From: Clostridia bacterium
GTDB lineage: Bacteria; Bacillota; Clostridia; Christensenellales; CAG-138
Assembly: GCA_017438865.1 (NCBI GenBank)
Contig: JAFRUN010000050.1
Location: 1-64,000, forward strand
Direction of reading: 5' to 3'
DNA length: 64,000 nt
The notes below the pieces were generated by a model, which searched no databases, was not told where the DNA came from, and was given only the letters and a program-made list of their open reading frames with translations. The position numbers and the translations under genes are program-made. Shown here in pieces: positions 1-13,377 of this stretch (the stretch's first letter is position 1; each line of letters opens with the position of its first letter).

Positions 1-5309
<5,309 letters not shown>

Positions 5310-5341
5310 TGCGTTCACTCCTTGCTGATGGTTTCATCTGA

Positions 5342-5380
5342 TTATTTCGGGCGAATCCCCCGCCCGAGGAGGTGGCACAT
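5342..5380 (-). CDS. Possible 12-residue leader peptide upstream of rpoB
   Basis: In the rpoB leader an AGGAGG site is followed 8 bases later by ATG and an ORF reading MCHLLGRGIRPK and TAA, ending 32 bases before the rpoB ATG. The ribosome site of this ORF lies in one arm of a 7-bp inverted repeat (5367-5394), so its translation could be gated by RNA folding. A second hairpin (CGGGCG/CGCCCG) lies inside the ORF. Whether it is translated is unknown; the strong initiation site is the only evidence. Confidence 0.4.
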   Translation of the reverse strand: MCHLLGRGIRPK

Positions 5381-5394
5381 ATTCCTTACCTCCT
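5367..5394 (-). promoter_or_regulatory. Hairpin covering the leader-ORF ribosome site, rpoB 5' UTR
   Basis: AGGAGGT and ACCTCCT form a perfect 7-bp inverted repeat with a 14-base loop that contains the leader start codon. The first arm is the leader ribosome binding site. A competing GCACA/TGTGC pairing overlaps it, so two folds are possible. Confidence 0.5.
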
Positions 5395-5486
5395 GTGTGC
5401 TTAGTCCCGGATGGCTCGCTTTATTTCAATCCGCGTAGACTTTGGGGGCATAATACCACAGTATAGGCATCATAATGCAATTTGGA

Positions 5487-5515
5487 ATATTATCATTTTC
5501 ACAACAAGCTGTCAA
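5487..5515 (-). promoter_or_regulatory. Sigma-A promoter of rpoB-rpoC
   Basis: TTGACA (5510-5515), a 17-base spacer and TAATAT (5487-5492). The expected start near 5480 gives a leader of about 170 bases before rpoB. Confidence 0.85.
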
Positions 5516-5629
5516 GAAGAAAATTCACGAAATCGAAATATATTTTACTGACGTCGGATTTGTGTGCATAGATTGTATAGGCAGCGGAAAAACCGTCCAT
5601 ACTCCGTACAAATCAAAGGAGGTGAAACC

Positions 5630-6190
5630 ATGAAAGGAACCCATACGGGCTGGACCGAGCAGGAGGACCGGGCGCTCCTTGAAACCGTACTCGACGCGCG
5701 CCGGGCGCGTCAGCCCTTAAAGACCGCGTTCGACGCGATCGCCGCGCAAACGGAGCGGCGGCCGAACAGCGTCCGCAATCACTATTACACGCAGCTCAAG
5801 CCCGCCGAAAAAGCCGAACCGGCGTTCCTGCCCTTTTCCGAGGAGGAGACCGACCGGCTGCTGACCGCGGTGCTTGATGCGCTTGCGAAGGGACAGTCGG
5901 TGCGCGCCTGCACGCTGGAGATGGCGAACGGCGACACGCGGCGTATGCTTCGCTATCAGAACAAATACCGCGCGCTTCTGAAAACGCAGCCGGAGCGCGT
6001 GAAACAGGCGCGCGCCGCCCTGATCGCGAAGGGACGCCTCGTGCCGGATCCGTTCGTGCGCGATCCCGACGCGCCGCACGTCGGACGACCGCCGAAAAAG
6101 AGCAGCGGAATGGAGCAGAGCATCCGCGCGCTGCTCGATACGCTGTACCGGAACCTGATCGCCCTGACGCAGGGAGAAAACGCCGGATAA
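5630..6190 (+). CDS. Myb/SANT-like DNA-binding protein, RsfA-like
   Basis: A protein of 186 residues with two Myb/SANT-like segments: GWTEQEDRALLETVL with VRNHYY near residues 7-55, and PFSEEETDRLLTAVL with RYQNKYRALL near 65-115. This resembles the small RsfA-type regulators of Firmicutes, some of which act in the prespore. The ATG is placed after a full AAAGGAGGTG site; the frame upstream lacks one. It is divergent from rpoB and monocistronic, closed by a terminator at 6205. The target genes cannot be told from the sequence. Confidence 0.65.
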   Translation: MKGTHTGWTEQEDRALLETVLDARRARQPLKTAFDAIAAQTERRPNSVRNHYYTQLKPAEKAEPAFLPFSEEETDRLLTAVLDALAKGQSVRACTLEMANGDTRRMLRYQNKYRALLKTQPERVKQARAALIAKGRLVPDPFVRDPDAPHVGRPPKKSSGMEQSIRALLDTLYRNLIALTQGENAG

Positions 6191-6204
6191 CGCGCGATAC
6201 CGTC

Positions 6205-6228
6205 AAAAAGGAGGGCGTCCTCCTTTTT
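6205..6228 (+). terminator. Rho-independent terminator
   Basis: AAAAAGGAGG and CCTCCTTTTT form a 10-bp stem around GCGT, 15 bases after the Myb-like gene. Confidence 0.85.
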
Positions 6229-6243
6229 CCTTTTGGGAAAAGA

Positions 6244-6272
6244 TTGAAAAAAAGTCCGCTATCGGCTATAAT
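6244..6272 (+). promoter_or_regulatory. Sigma-A promoter of plsC-like gene
   Basis: TTGAAA (6244-6249), 17-base spacer, TATAAT (6267-6272). The leader is about 20 bases. Confidence 0.85.
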
Positions 6273-6298
6273 GGAACCGGAAGGGGGGCGGCTTTGTC

Positions 6299-7117
6299 AT
6301 GCTGATCTGGATCCTCATTTTGTTGTTAAGCGCAGGCGCCGCAGTCGGACTGTCCTTTGCGTTCGGTCCGTGCGAACCGTGGCGGTTTGCGCTCCGCATT
6401 CTGCTGCTGTTTCTTGCGGCGTATGCTGCGCTTCTGATCCTTTTCGCCCTGTTCCTGTATGTGCTTTCCCTTTTGATCAATAAGAAGAAACCGGTTGCAA
6501 AGGCGCATCACGGCATGCGCCGGCTGATGGTCGAAACGATGCGGCTTATCATGATCGTCGGCAGAATCCGCGTCCGCGCCGAAGGGCTTGACCGCATCGA
6601 CCGGACAAAGCCGTTCCTGCTGGTCGCCAATCACCGCTCCATGATCGATCCGTTCCTGTCGCTGACGCTTTTAAAGGGCACGGAAATCATCTATATCTGC
6701 AAGCCCGAGATCCTCCGTATGCCGATCGCCGGCAGTTTCGCGCACATCTGCGGCTTCCCGTTCATCGACCGCGAAAATAACCGGCAGGCGCTGAAAACGA
6801 TCCTGCGCGCCGTCGATATACTCAAGGATGAGCAGACCGCCGTCGGCATCTTCCCCGAGGGAACGCGCAACAAGACGGACGCGCCGCTGCTGCCGCTGCA
6901 CGCGGGCTCCTTCTCGATCGCAAAACGCGCGAACGTCCCGATCGTCGTCGCGCTGAACCGCGGCACCGAGAAGGCGATCAAACAATTTCTCTGGCACGGC
7001 ACGAAGGTCTCCTTCAAGGTGGTCGACGTGCTTTCGCCGGAGCAGATCGCCGATCTTTCCACGCAGGAGATCGCGGACCTCGTGCGGGAAAAACTCGAAG
7101 CGGAGCTTGCCGGATGA
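6299..7117 (+). CDS. plsC: 1-acyl-sn-glycerol-3-phosphate acyltransferase
   Basis: A membrane acyltransferase of 272 residues that would acylate lysophosphatidic acid to phosphatidic acid in phospholipid synthesis. Two hydrophobic segments fill residues 1-60. The catalytic box NHRSMID (His112, Asp117) and the substrate motif FPEGTR (185-190) are intact. The N-terminal two-helix extension is longer than in the minimal PlsC. The start follows a G-rich AAGGGGGG site. It stands alone between its own promoter and a bidirectional terminator. Confidence 0.88.
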   Translation: MLIWILILLLSAGAAVGLSFAFGPCEPWRFALRILLLFLAAYAALLILFALFLYVLSLLINKKKPVAKAHHGMRRLMVETMRLIMIVGRIRVRAEGLDRIDRTKPFLLVANHRSMIDPFLSLTLLKGTEIIYICKPEILRMPIAGSFAHICGFPFIDRENNRQALKTILRAVDILKDEQTAVGIFPEGTRNKTDAPLLPLHAGSFSIAKRANVPIVVALNRGTEKAIKQFLWHGTKVSFKVVDVLSPEQIADLSTQEIADLVREKLEAELAG

Positions 7118-7127
7118 TCGCAACTGC

Positions 7128-7154
7128 AAAAAACGCCCCGACCGGGGCGTTTTT
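7128..7154. terminator. Bidirectional terminator between plsC and the convergent gene
   Basis: ACGCCCC/GGGGCGT stem around GACC, flanked by an A-run and a T-run so that it works in both directions. Confidence 0.85.
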
Positions 7155-7155
7155 C

Positions 7156-7509
7156 TTATTTTTCCGCGATACAGTCCCGCACAAGCTCGGCGAGCGTACA
7201 GATGAATTCCGCACTGCCCGGACGGTCCGAAAACGGAAAGACCTCCGCGTGGATCCCGTCCGCGGCAAGAAATCCGACGCCGATCGCGTCGCGCAGCGCA
7301 TGCGCCGGATCACGCTCGCGGCAAAGCGCATCGATCATCGGCTGCATCCCGCCGGACGGCGGTCCGACACGGCTTCGCTCCGCCGAAAAACGGATCGCGC
7401 CGCACAGCGGATCAAAACCGCACAGATGCGGCGTTACGCCGAACTGCAGCAAAAGCTCCCCCGGCGCCCGCTGCGCCGGCTTTTTCCTTTGATCGGTTCC
7501 TGTCAACAT
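7156..7509 (-). CDS. Stand-alone Spo0A C-terminal-like domain protein
   Basis: A 117-residue protein. The stretch ELLLQFGVTPHLCGFDPLCG, the later DPAHALRDAIGVGF and the end SAEFICTLAELVRDCI follow the layout of the Spo0A DNA-binding domain (helical start, AxRHAIExA-like region, NSEFIAMVAD-like end), but there is no receiver domain. The ATG at 7509 follows a GGGAGGGGG site. The family call rests on pattern memory, not an alignment. It lies downstream of the spoIID-methyltransferase pair. A divergent member may no longer bind the 0A box. Confidence 0.5.
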   Translation of the reverse strand: MLTGTDQRKKPAQRAPGELLLQFGVTPHLCGFDPLCGAIRFSAERSRVGPPSGGMQPMIDALCRERDPAHALRDAIGVGFLAADGIHAEVFPFSDRPGSAEFICTLAELVRDCIAEK

Positions 7510-7613
7510 AACATTTCCCCCTCCCGCTTTTACTTTGACACGGGAAAAGGGGAAATGCAAGAAACGAAGTTTGACGCTTTTCGGAAGCGGCGTGAACGAA
7601 TCTTGAACGCGGC

Positions 7614-8276
7614 TTACACGAGCTTTTCCGGTCGCGCGTCCGAACGGTCCGGCACGACCGTGATCGAGACGCCGTCCCTGCCGAGCTTCTTTGCCCCGAC
7701 GAGTGCAAGCCGCGCGCGCTGTCCGCTCATCAGAAGCTGCATCCGCTTCGGCGCGAACCGGTTTTCGTCGAGCGTGCGGAACAGGGCGGCAAGCCGATCC
7801 GCGGGAAAACACATCGAAAGCGTCCCGCCGTTTTTCAGAAGCAGAAACGCCGCGTGCAGCCATTCGGAGAGCTGCGATCCCTCCGCATGCCGCGCCGCCG
7901 CGTGCGCGCCGCGATCGCCCGAGGTAAAGTACGGCGGATTCATCAGTATGTGCGTGAACGTGCCGTGCCCGAGCGCGTCGGGCGCATCCAGGGCGGAAAG
8001 CGTGAGAAAGCGGATCGGCTGTCCGTTCCGCTCCGCGCTGCGCTGCGCAAGCGCGATCTGTGCTTTGTCGATGTCGACGCCGGTATACGTCCCGCCGTAC
8101 CGCGCCTCGGCGTACAGACACAGCACGCCGTTGCCGGTGCCGACGTCCAGCACCGCGTCCGTTTCACGGATCCCCGCAAAATGCACGAGCGCAATCGAAT
8201 CCTCCGTAAAGCAGCCGAGGTCCGGATCCTGATAGATCCCCGTCTTCGGCTCGATCAGCCATTCCCAGCGCTCCAT
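7614..8276 (-). CDS. tRNA1(Val) (adenine-N6)-methyltransferase-like protein
   Basis: A 220-residue class I SAM methyltransferase. The SAM-binding motif is DVGTGNGVL (residues 44-52), the acidic loop is GVDID (66-70), and the amino-methyltransferase motif NPPY is at 113-116, as in TrmN6/YabB. The start at MERW is favoured because GGAGGG lies 6 bases upstream, inside the end of spoIID, whose stop is one base away, so translation is coupled. The substrate is inferred from the family. Confidence 0.8.
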   Translation of the reverse strand: MERWEWLIEPKTGIYQDPDLGCFTEDSIALVHFAGIRETDAVLDVGTGNGVLCLYAEARYGGTYTGVDIDKAQIALAQRSAERNGQPIRFLTLSALDAPDALGHGTFTHILMNPPYFTSGDRGAHAAARHAEGSQLSEWLHAAFLLLKNGGTLSMCFPADRLAALFRTLDENRFAPKRMQLLMSGQRARLALVGAKKLGRDGVSITVVPDRSDARPEKLV

Positions 8277-8277
8277 A

Positions 8278-9396
8278 TCAGCCCTCCGGCACAAGCGGAA
8301 TATCCGCGTCCTCGGGCGACGGCGTCGCGATCCCGTCCGCGCCGTAGGACGCGATCGTCACTTCCGTATAATAATGAAGCAGGATCTCGCGGTACTTTGA
8401 GCCGTGCTTCGCCATGCCGTTTGCGCCGTTCTGGATCATTCCCACGCCGTGTCCGTAGCCCTTGGTATGGAACACGATCCCGTCCTCGGGCCATGTGATC
8501 GTAAACATCGTGCTGCGAAGCCCGAACAGATTCCGCGCCTGTTTGCCGGTGATCGTTTCATTGCCGAGCCGCAGCGTTTCCACGCGTCCGCTCGGATACG
8601 CTTTGTCGATCGCGATCCGTTCGCGGAAGTTGTCGTCGGTGATCCCGCACTCCGGATATTTCGTGAGGATCAGCTCGATGAGCGCGTCCTCGCCGATCGC
8701 GACGTCCTCGGTGCGCATCGGATCCTCATAGGGGCTGTCCACGCCCCTGAGATACGGCAGCGCGTTCGCGTAGACGTGCTCGGAATCCTCGGTCTGTCCG
8801 CCGGAGCATGCGTGGTACAGCGCGTCGCACAGCTTGCCGTCGTACACCAGCACCTCGCCCGCCGTCCCCATCACCGCCTCGGCGATGCGGTTGTAATTGT
8901 TCGCATAATCCTTTCCCCAGGTGTTCTGCATCCGCTCGTGCGTGGAAAACGCCTGACAGCACTTGCTGTTCGTACAGATGTCGGCGTCGGGATTCGTCTG
9001 ACACCTGCCGTGCGCCATGCGGTAGAGCGTATAGGTGCGCGATGCGACCGCCTGTGCCTTCAGCGCCTCGAACTCGTAGTACGCGGGCATCTCCGCCGAC
9101 ACGACGCCGACGATGTACTCCTCGAGGTCCATCGGAACGATTCTATTCGCGCGGTGGTCGTACACGCTGATCGTCGTCGTCTCCGTCCAGTTGAAGTTCA
9201 CATACAGGTCCAGAAGCGTCGGCGCGGGTGTGACGATCGCGATCCTGCCCGGCTCCCGTTCCGTCTGCGGATCGCACAAAGTCGATCGCTTGTCCGGCAA
9301 TACGCGGGAAAACAGCACGAACAGCAGCACGGAAAGAGCGATCAATACGACCGCAAGCAGGATCGGTATGACGTGGTTTTGTTTCTTTCTCTTCAT
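8278..9396 (-). CDS. spoIID: Stage II sporulation protein D (lytic transglycosylase)
   Basis: A 372-residue peptidoglycan lytic transglycosylase. One N-terminal membrane helix (residues 9-30) is followed by the SpoIID domain with LEEYIVGVVSAEMP (catalytic Glu), LYHACSGG, and the C-terminal GYGHGVGMIQNGANGMA signature. In sporulating Firmicutes it thins septal wall during engulfment. The gene has no Shine-Dalgarno site; its ATG begins 7 bases after a TATAAT box, so the mRNA is probably leaderless. Its presence suggests sporulation ability, though SpoIID/LytB proteins also occur in non-sporulators. Confidence 0.88.
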   Translation of the reverse strand: MKRKKQNHVIPILLAVVLIALSVLLFVLFSRVLPDKRSTLCDPQTEREPGRIAIVTPAPTLLDLYVNFNWTETTTISVYDHRANRIVPMDLEEYIVGVVSAEMPAYYEFEALKAQAVASRTYTLYRMAHGRCQTNPDADICTNSKCCQAFSTHERMQNTWGKDYANNYNRIAEAVMGTAGEVLVYDGKLCDALYHACSGGQTEDSEHVYANALPYLRGVDSPYEDPMRTEDVAIGEDALIELILTKYPECGITDDNFRERIAIDKAYPSGRVETLRLGNETITGKQARNLFGLRSTMFTITWPEDGIVFHTKGYGHGVGMIQNGANGMAKHGSKYREILLHYYTEVTIASYGADGIATPSPEDADIPLVPEG

Positions 9397-9403
9397 GGTC
9401 TAT

Positions 9404-9432
9404 ATTATAGGGCCTGTCCGCGAAAAATACCA
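9404..9432 (-). promoter_or_regulatory. -10 box at the spoIID start codon (leaderless)
   Basis: TATAAT at 9404-9409, 7 bases before the ATG. The -35 region (TGGTAT) is a poor sigma-A match, so an alternative sigma factor or activator is possible. Confidence 0.5.
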
Positions 9433-9467
9433 GCTATTTTTCATTGTACCGAAATTCCCGCTTTCCG

Positions 9468-9497
9468 TTGCAATCCGAAGAGATCCCGTGCTATAAT
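9468..9497 (+). promoter_or_regulatory. Promoter of dnaD operon (leaderless)
   Basis: TTGCAA (9468-9473), 18-base spacer, TATAAT (9492-9497). The expected start at 9504 is the A of the ATG itself, and no ribosome site is present. Confidence 0.75.
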
Positions 9498-9503
9498 ACG
9501 GGT

Positions 9504-10691
9504 ATGAATATCCGTTTTTCGCCCGAAGCGGCGCGGCGCGAGATGACGCCGGTCGACAATCTGTTTTTTCTGGAGTACATGCCGGAAGCCGACGGCACGT
9601 TTGTGAAGGTGTACCTGTTCGGACTGATGCAGTGCTATCATCCCTCGCTCTCCGACGCGGACATCACGGATGCCCTCGGTCTTACCGAGGCGCAGATCCG
9701 CTGCGCGTTCGTCTACTGGCAGGCGAAGGGGCTTGTGCGCATCCGCAGCGACGAACCGTTCTCGGTGGAGTATCTTCTGACCGAGCAGCCCGCCGTCACC
9801 ACCGCCACGCCGGTGAAGCGCCGCAGATTCATCGAATCGCTCAACGCGCTTCTGTCGCCGCGCTCGCTCGATCTGCGCGAGATGAAGGCGATGTACGACT
9901 GCATCGAGCTCTACGGGCTCGAGGAGGGCGCGGTGCTTGCGCTTGCCGCCTACTGTATCGAGATGAAGGGCAAACGCGTCTCAACCAACTACATCCTGAC
10001 CGTTGCGCAGGAGTGGAGCGAACAGGGCGTGAAAACGCAATCCGCTGCGGAACAGTATGTAGCGGATTACCGCGTGCAGAAGCACGGCGCCGCCGAGGTT
10101 CTGCGCCGCTGGAACAAGCGCCGCCCGCCGACGGTCGACGAGATGGCGCTCTACGACCGCTGGACGAACGCGCTCGGCTTCGACGCGGAAACGATCCTTG
10201 CCGCCGCCGCGCGCATGACGGACGTCGCTTCACCGACGTTCGCGATCCTGAACGACCGCCTCTCCGAATGGAAGGATAAAAAGGTCACGGACGTCGCGGG
10301 GCTTGAAAGCGCGGAGGAAGCCGCCGCCGCGGACCGCGAGTTCGCGCGGCAGGTGTTTGCGCGGCTCGGAAAGATCGGCGCGCCGGACAAGACGACGGTC
10401 GCGCAGCTCGGCATGTTCCGCGACGAAAAGCATATCTCGCGCGAGGCGATCCTGCTTGCCGCCGACGAATGCGCGGGCGCCGAACGTCCGCTCGGCCTGC
10501 TGAAAAAGACACTGTCCGACTGGGCGAACGCGCACGTCGAGACCGTCGAACAGGCGGAAGCGGCGCTGAGCAGGCCGAAGCCCGCGCCGCAGAAGCGAAA
10601 GAAAAAAAATCCGGCGCTGCTCTACGAACAGACGCCGATCTCGGAAGACGATTTTAACCGGCTGATCGTGAACCTGAACGAGGACGTATGA
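9504..10691 (+). CDS. DnaD-domain primosome protein
   Basis: A 395-residue replication-initiation protein. The N-terminal winged-helix part (LTEAQIRCAFVYWQAKGLVRI, residues 63-85) is followed by two DnaD/DnaB2-like helical domains (about 115-220 and 225-280). It ends with a basic KPAPQKRKKK stretch and a conserved tail. DnaD-family proteins help load the DnaB helicase. The next gene is the helicase loader, with a 4-base overlap, a common clostridial pairing. The start has no ribosome site and coincides with the predicted transcription start. Confidence 0.8.
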   Translation: MNIRFSPEAARREMTPVDNLFFLEYMPEADGTFVKVYLFGLMQCYHPSLSDADITDALGLTEAQIRCAFVYWQAKGLVRIRSDEPFSVEYLLTEQPAVTTATPVKRRRFIESLNALLSPRSLDLREMKAMYDCIELYGLEEGAVLALAAYCIEMKGKRVSTNYILTVAQEWSEQGVKTQSAAEQYVADYRVQKHGAAEVLRRWNKRRPPTVDEMALYDRWTNALGFDAETILAAAARMTDVASPTFAILNDRLSEWKDKKVTDVAGLESAEEAAAADREFARQVFARLGKIGAPDKTTVAQLGMFRDEKHISREAILLAADECAGAERPLGLLKKTLSDWANAHVETVEQAEAALSRPKPAPQKRKKKNPALLYEQTPISEDDFNRLIVNLNEDV

Positions 10692-11602
10692 CGAACGAAT
10701 TACGACGCTATTACAGCGAACTGCGCGAGAAAAACCGCCGCCTGCTCGAGAAGCGGATCGCGGAGTGCGAGCAAAAGAACCCGCGCTTCCGCTCGCTTGC
10801 AAACGAGCCCGGGCTGGTCTTCAAACAGCTTGCCGCCGGCAAGCTCACCCCCGCCGCCGCAAAATCGCGCATCGGCGCGATCGGCGCAGAGCGCAGAAAC
10901 CTTCTGATCTCGATGGGGCTTCCCGGAAACTACCTCGACGCGATCTATACCTGCCCGCGCTGTCAGGACACCGGCGAGATCGGCGAGCCGCTGCGGCTGT
11001 GCGCCTGCGCGCTGAAAAAGCAGCAGGAGCAGCTGCTTTCGGGTTCCCGCATCAACGACCGCGAGACGTTTGCAAACTTCAGCGAAACGATCTATCCCAA
11101 CGACGAACAGAAAAAGCAGGGGCTTGCCATGAGGCGGTTCTGCGAGCGGTACGTCTCCTCGCTTCCCAAGCCCGAAAAGCCGAATCTTCTGATCGTGGGA
11201 CAGAGCGGTCTCGGCAAGAGTTTTTTCGGCAACGCGATCGCGCGCGCCGCGATCGAAAAGGGCATTCCGACGCTGAAAACGACGGCGTACCAGTGCATCC
11301 AGACGGTTCTCGACGGCATCGAAACGCGCGCGGATACGATCACGCCGTATCTCTCCGCCGACCTTCTGATCCTCGACGACCTCGGCACCGAGGCGATGGT
11401 GCCGAACGTGACCGTCGAAACGTTCTTCCGCATCCTCAACGAGCGCACGGCGGCGAATCTTCCGACCGTGCTCATCACCAACCTCGACCGTGAAGGGCTG
11501 TTCGAGCGCTACGGCGAACGCGTTGCAAGCCGCATGATCGACGGCGCGCTGACCGCGATCGTGCTGCTGCGCGGGGACAATCTGAGAACGAGGGTGCGCT
11601 GA
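10688..11602 (+). CDS. DnaI/DnaC-type helicase loader ATPase
   Basis: A 304-residue AAA+ ATPase. An N-terminal zinc-binding pair (CPRCQDTG, then LCAC, residues 79-98) precedes Walker A GQSGLGKS and Walker B LLILDDLG, with LPTVLITNLD and the arginine-rich SRMIDGA end. This matches primosomal DnaI, which delivers replicative helicase to the origin. Overlaps of 4 bases with the DnaD gene and 1 base (TGATG) with rsmI indicate one operon. Confidence 0.85.
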   Translation: MTNELRRYYSELREKNRRLLEKRIAECEQKNPRFRSLANEPGLVFKQLAAGKLTPAAAKSRIGAIGAERRNLLISMGLPGNYLDAIYTCPRCQDTGEIGEPLRLCACALKKQQEQLLSGSRINDRETFANFSETIYPNDEQKKQGLAMRRFCERYVSSLPKPEKPNLLIVGQSGLGKSFFGNAIARAAIEKGIPTLKTTAYQCIQTVLDGIETRADTITPYLSADLLILDDLGTEAMVPNVTVETFFRILNERTAANLPTVLITNLDREGLFERYGERVASRMIDGALTAIVLLRGDNLRTRVR

Positions 11603-12414
11603 TGCTGTACCTTGTCGCAACCCCCATCGGCAACCTCGGCGATCTGAGCCCGCGGGCGATCGAAACGCTTTCCGCGGTCGACGTCATCTACTGCGAAGAC
11701 ACGCGGCACACGGGGCTTCTGCTCAATCATTTCAACATTAAAAAACCGACGCGTTCCCTGCATACGCACAACGAACGCGAACGCACCGAAGAGGTCGTCG
11801 CCGCGCTCAAAGACGGACGCGACGTCGCCTATGTGTCTGACGCGGGTATGCCCGGCGTGTCCGATCCCGGCGCGATGCTCGTCGAGGCATGTCAGCGGGA
11901 AAATCTCCCCCACACCGTGATCCCCGGCGCCAGCGCCGCGGTCATTGCCGCCGTGCTTTCGGGACTGCCCGCGCAGCCGTTCAGCTTTTTCGGGTTTCTC
12001 CCGCGCGAAAGCGCGCCGCGCCGCAAAATGCTCGACGCGATCGCGCCGATCCGGCATCAGGTCATTCTGTACGAAAGCCCGCACCGCGTGCAGACGACGC
12101 TCAAAGACCTTTACGACCGCTTCGGCGACGGGCCGGCGGCGGTGCTGCGCGAGCTCACCAAGAAGTTCGAGACCGTCGTGACCGGCTCGCTTTCCGAACT
12201 GATCGAACGCTTTTCCGAGGAGCCGAAGGGCGAATGCGTGATCGCGTTCGTCCCCGGGCAGAAGGACGAAACGGAAGAACCGGATCTCAACGAAACGCTG
12301 CGCGCGCTTTTGGAAACGGAATCCGTAAAGGACGCCGCTGCGATCGCCGCCGAGCGGCTGTCGCTTCCGAAAAAGGACGTTTACCGCCGCGCGCTGGAGC
12401 TGAAAGGCAAATAA
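11602..12414 (+). CDS. rsmI: 16S rRNA (cytidine-1402-2'-O)-methyltransferase
   Basis: A 270-residue SAM-dependent methyltransferase of the tetrapyrrole-methylase fold. Family signatures are YLVATPIGNLGDLSPRA at the N-terminus, CEDTRHT, SDAGMPGVSDPG and FFGFLPR. It modifies C1402 in the ribosomal P site. Length is normal. It ends the dnaD-dnaI-rsmI operon, closed by the terminator at 12425. Confidence 0.95.
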   Translation: MLYLVATPIGNLGDLSPRAIETLSAVDVIYCEDTRHTGLLLNHFNIKKPTRSLHTHNERERTEEVVAALKDGRDVAYVSDAGMPGVSDPGAMLVEACQRENLPHTVIPGASAAVIAAVLSGLPAQPFSFFGFLPRESAPRRKMLDAIAPIRHQVILYESPHRVQTTLKDLYDRFGDGPAAVLRELTKKFETVVTGSLSELIERFSEEPKGECVIAFVPGQKDETEEPDLNETLRALLETESVKDAAAIAAERLSLPKKDVYRRALELKGK

Positions 12415-12424
12415 AACCGCAAAC

Positions 12425-12452
12425 AAAAAGAGGAGGTCGCCCTCCTCTTTTT
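12425..12452. terminator. Bidirectional terminator after rsmI
   Basis: A 12-bp stem (AAAAAGAGGAGG/CCTCCTCTTTTT) around TCGC between convergent genes. Confidence 0.85.
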
Positions 12453-12462
12453 TGATTGTTGT

Positions 12463-13377
12463 CTATTTCCAGAGCTCGTCCGGATACAGACCGTCGTCCT
12501 TCATCTTTTGGATCGCGGCTTTCAGGATCGGCAGATCGGGACGGTTGGTGACGCCGTGCCAGCGTGCGGTGGTTTCCAGCACCTCGATGCCGATCCTGCC
12601 CTCCCGCATCAGCGCGTCGAGCACGCGCGGCAGCAGGTATTCGCACTTTTGCGGGTTCTTCGGGAGATTCTCGTCGAGGAACGCCGGGAATCGCGCTTCG
12701 AATTCGTCGAGAACGCTTCTCTGCAGACCGAACAGGTTCATCGAAACGAGCGTGTCGAGCGCAAGCGGGGTGTAGGTCGCGCCGTCGTCCTCGGTAAACG
12801 CCGCCGCGCCGTCGCGCTTTTCGATCTTCAGCCGTTCGGTGAGCGTAACGAGCTTGCCGTCCGGTCCGATCTCACAGACGCCGCGCGCCACGGAACCGAA
12901 GTCCGAAAGCGTGTTGCCGAGCTGATAGCCGACCATCGCGCAGTCGCTTTCGGGGCGGTCCTTGCTCAGAAAGTCGTAGATCTTCCGATACGCGTCCGCG
13001 CCGTAGAAGTCGTCGGCGTTCAGCACCGCGAACGGCGCGTCGAGATACTCCTTTGCGCAGAGGATCGCATGCGCCGTGCCCCACGGCTTCACGCGGCCTT
13101 CGGGGATCGCATAGCCCTCCGGCAGCTTGTCGAGCGACTGGAACGCGTACTCGAGCTGTACATGCGGACGGATCCGCTTTCCGACGCGCTCCTCAAAATC
13201 CTGCTCCATCTCCTTCTTGATGATGAGCACGACCTTTTCAAAGCCCGCGCGGATCGCGTCGAACACGGAAAAGTCCAGAATGACGTGATCGTGATCGTCG
13301 ATCGGCTCGATCTGTTTCGGACCGCCGAAACGGCTGCCCATGCCGGCTGCCATGATCAAAAGAATCGGTTTCTTCAT
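12463..13377 (-). CDS. Sugar-phosphate nucleotidyltransferase family protein
   Basis: A 304-residue nucleotidyltransferase. The activation loop LLIMAAGMGSRFGGPKQ near the N-terminus and the metal-binding NADDFYG are present. This family transfers NMP to sugar phosphates (GlmU/GalU fold), but the substrate is not evident and the family is common in gut Clostridia with no defined role. It overlaps the upstream DUF2156 gene by 4 bases (ATGA) and uses a GAGGAG site inside that gene. Confidence 0.75.
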   Translation of the reverse strand: MKKPILLIMAAGMGSRFGGPKQIEPIDDHDHVILDFSVFDAIRAGFEKVVLIIKKEMEQDFEERVGKRIRPHVQLEYAFQSLDKLPEGYAIPEGRVKPWGTAHAILCAKEYLDAPFAVLNADDFYGADAYRKIYDFLSKDRPESDCAMVGYQLGNTLSDFGSVARGVCEIGPDGKLVTLTERLKIEKRDGAAAFTEDDGATYTPLALDTLVSMNLFGLQRSVLDEFEARFPAFLDENLPKNPQKCEYLLPRVLDALMREGRIGIEVLETTARWHGVTNRPDLPILKAAIQKMKDDGLYPDELWK

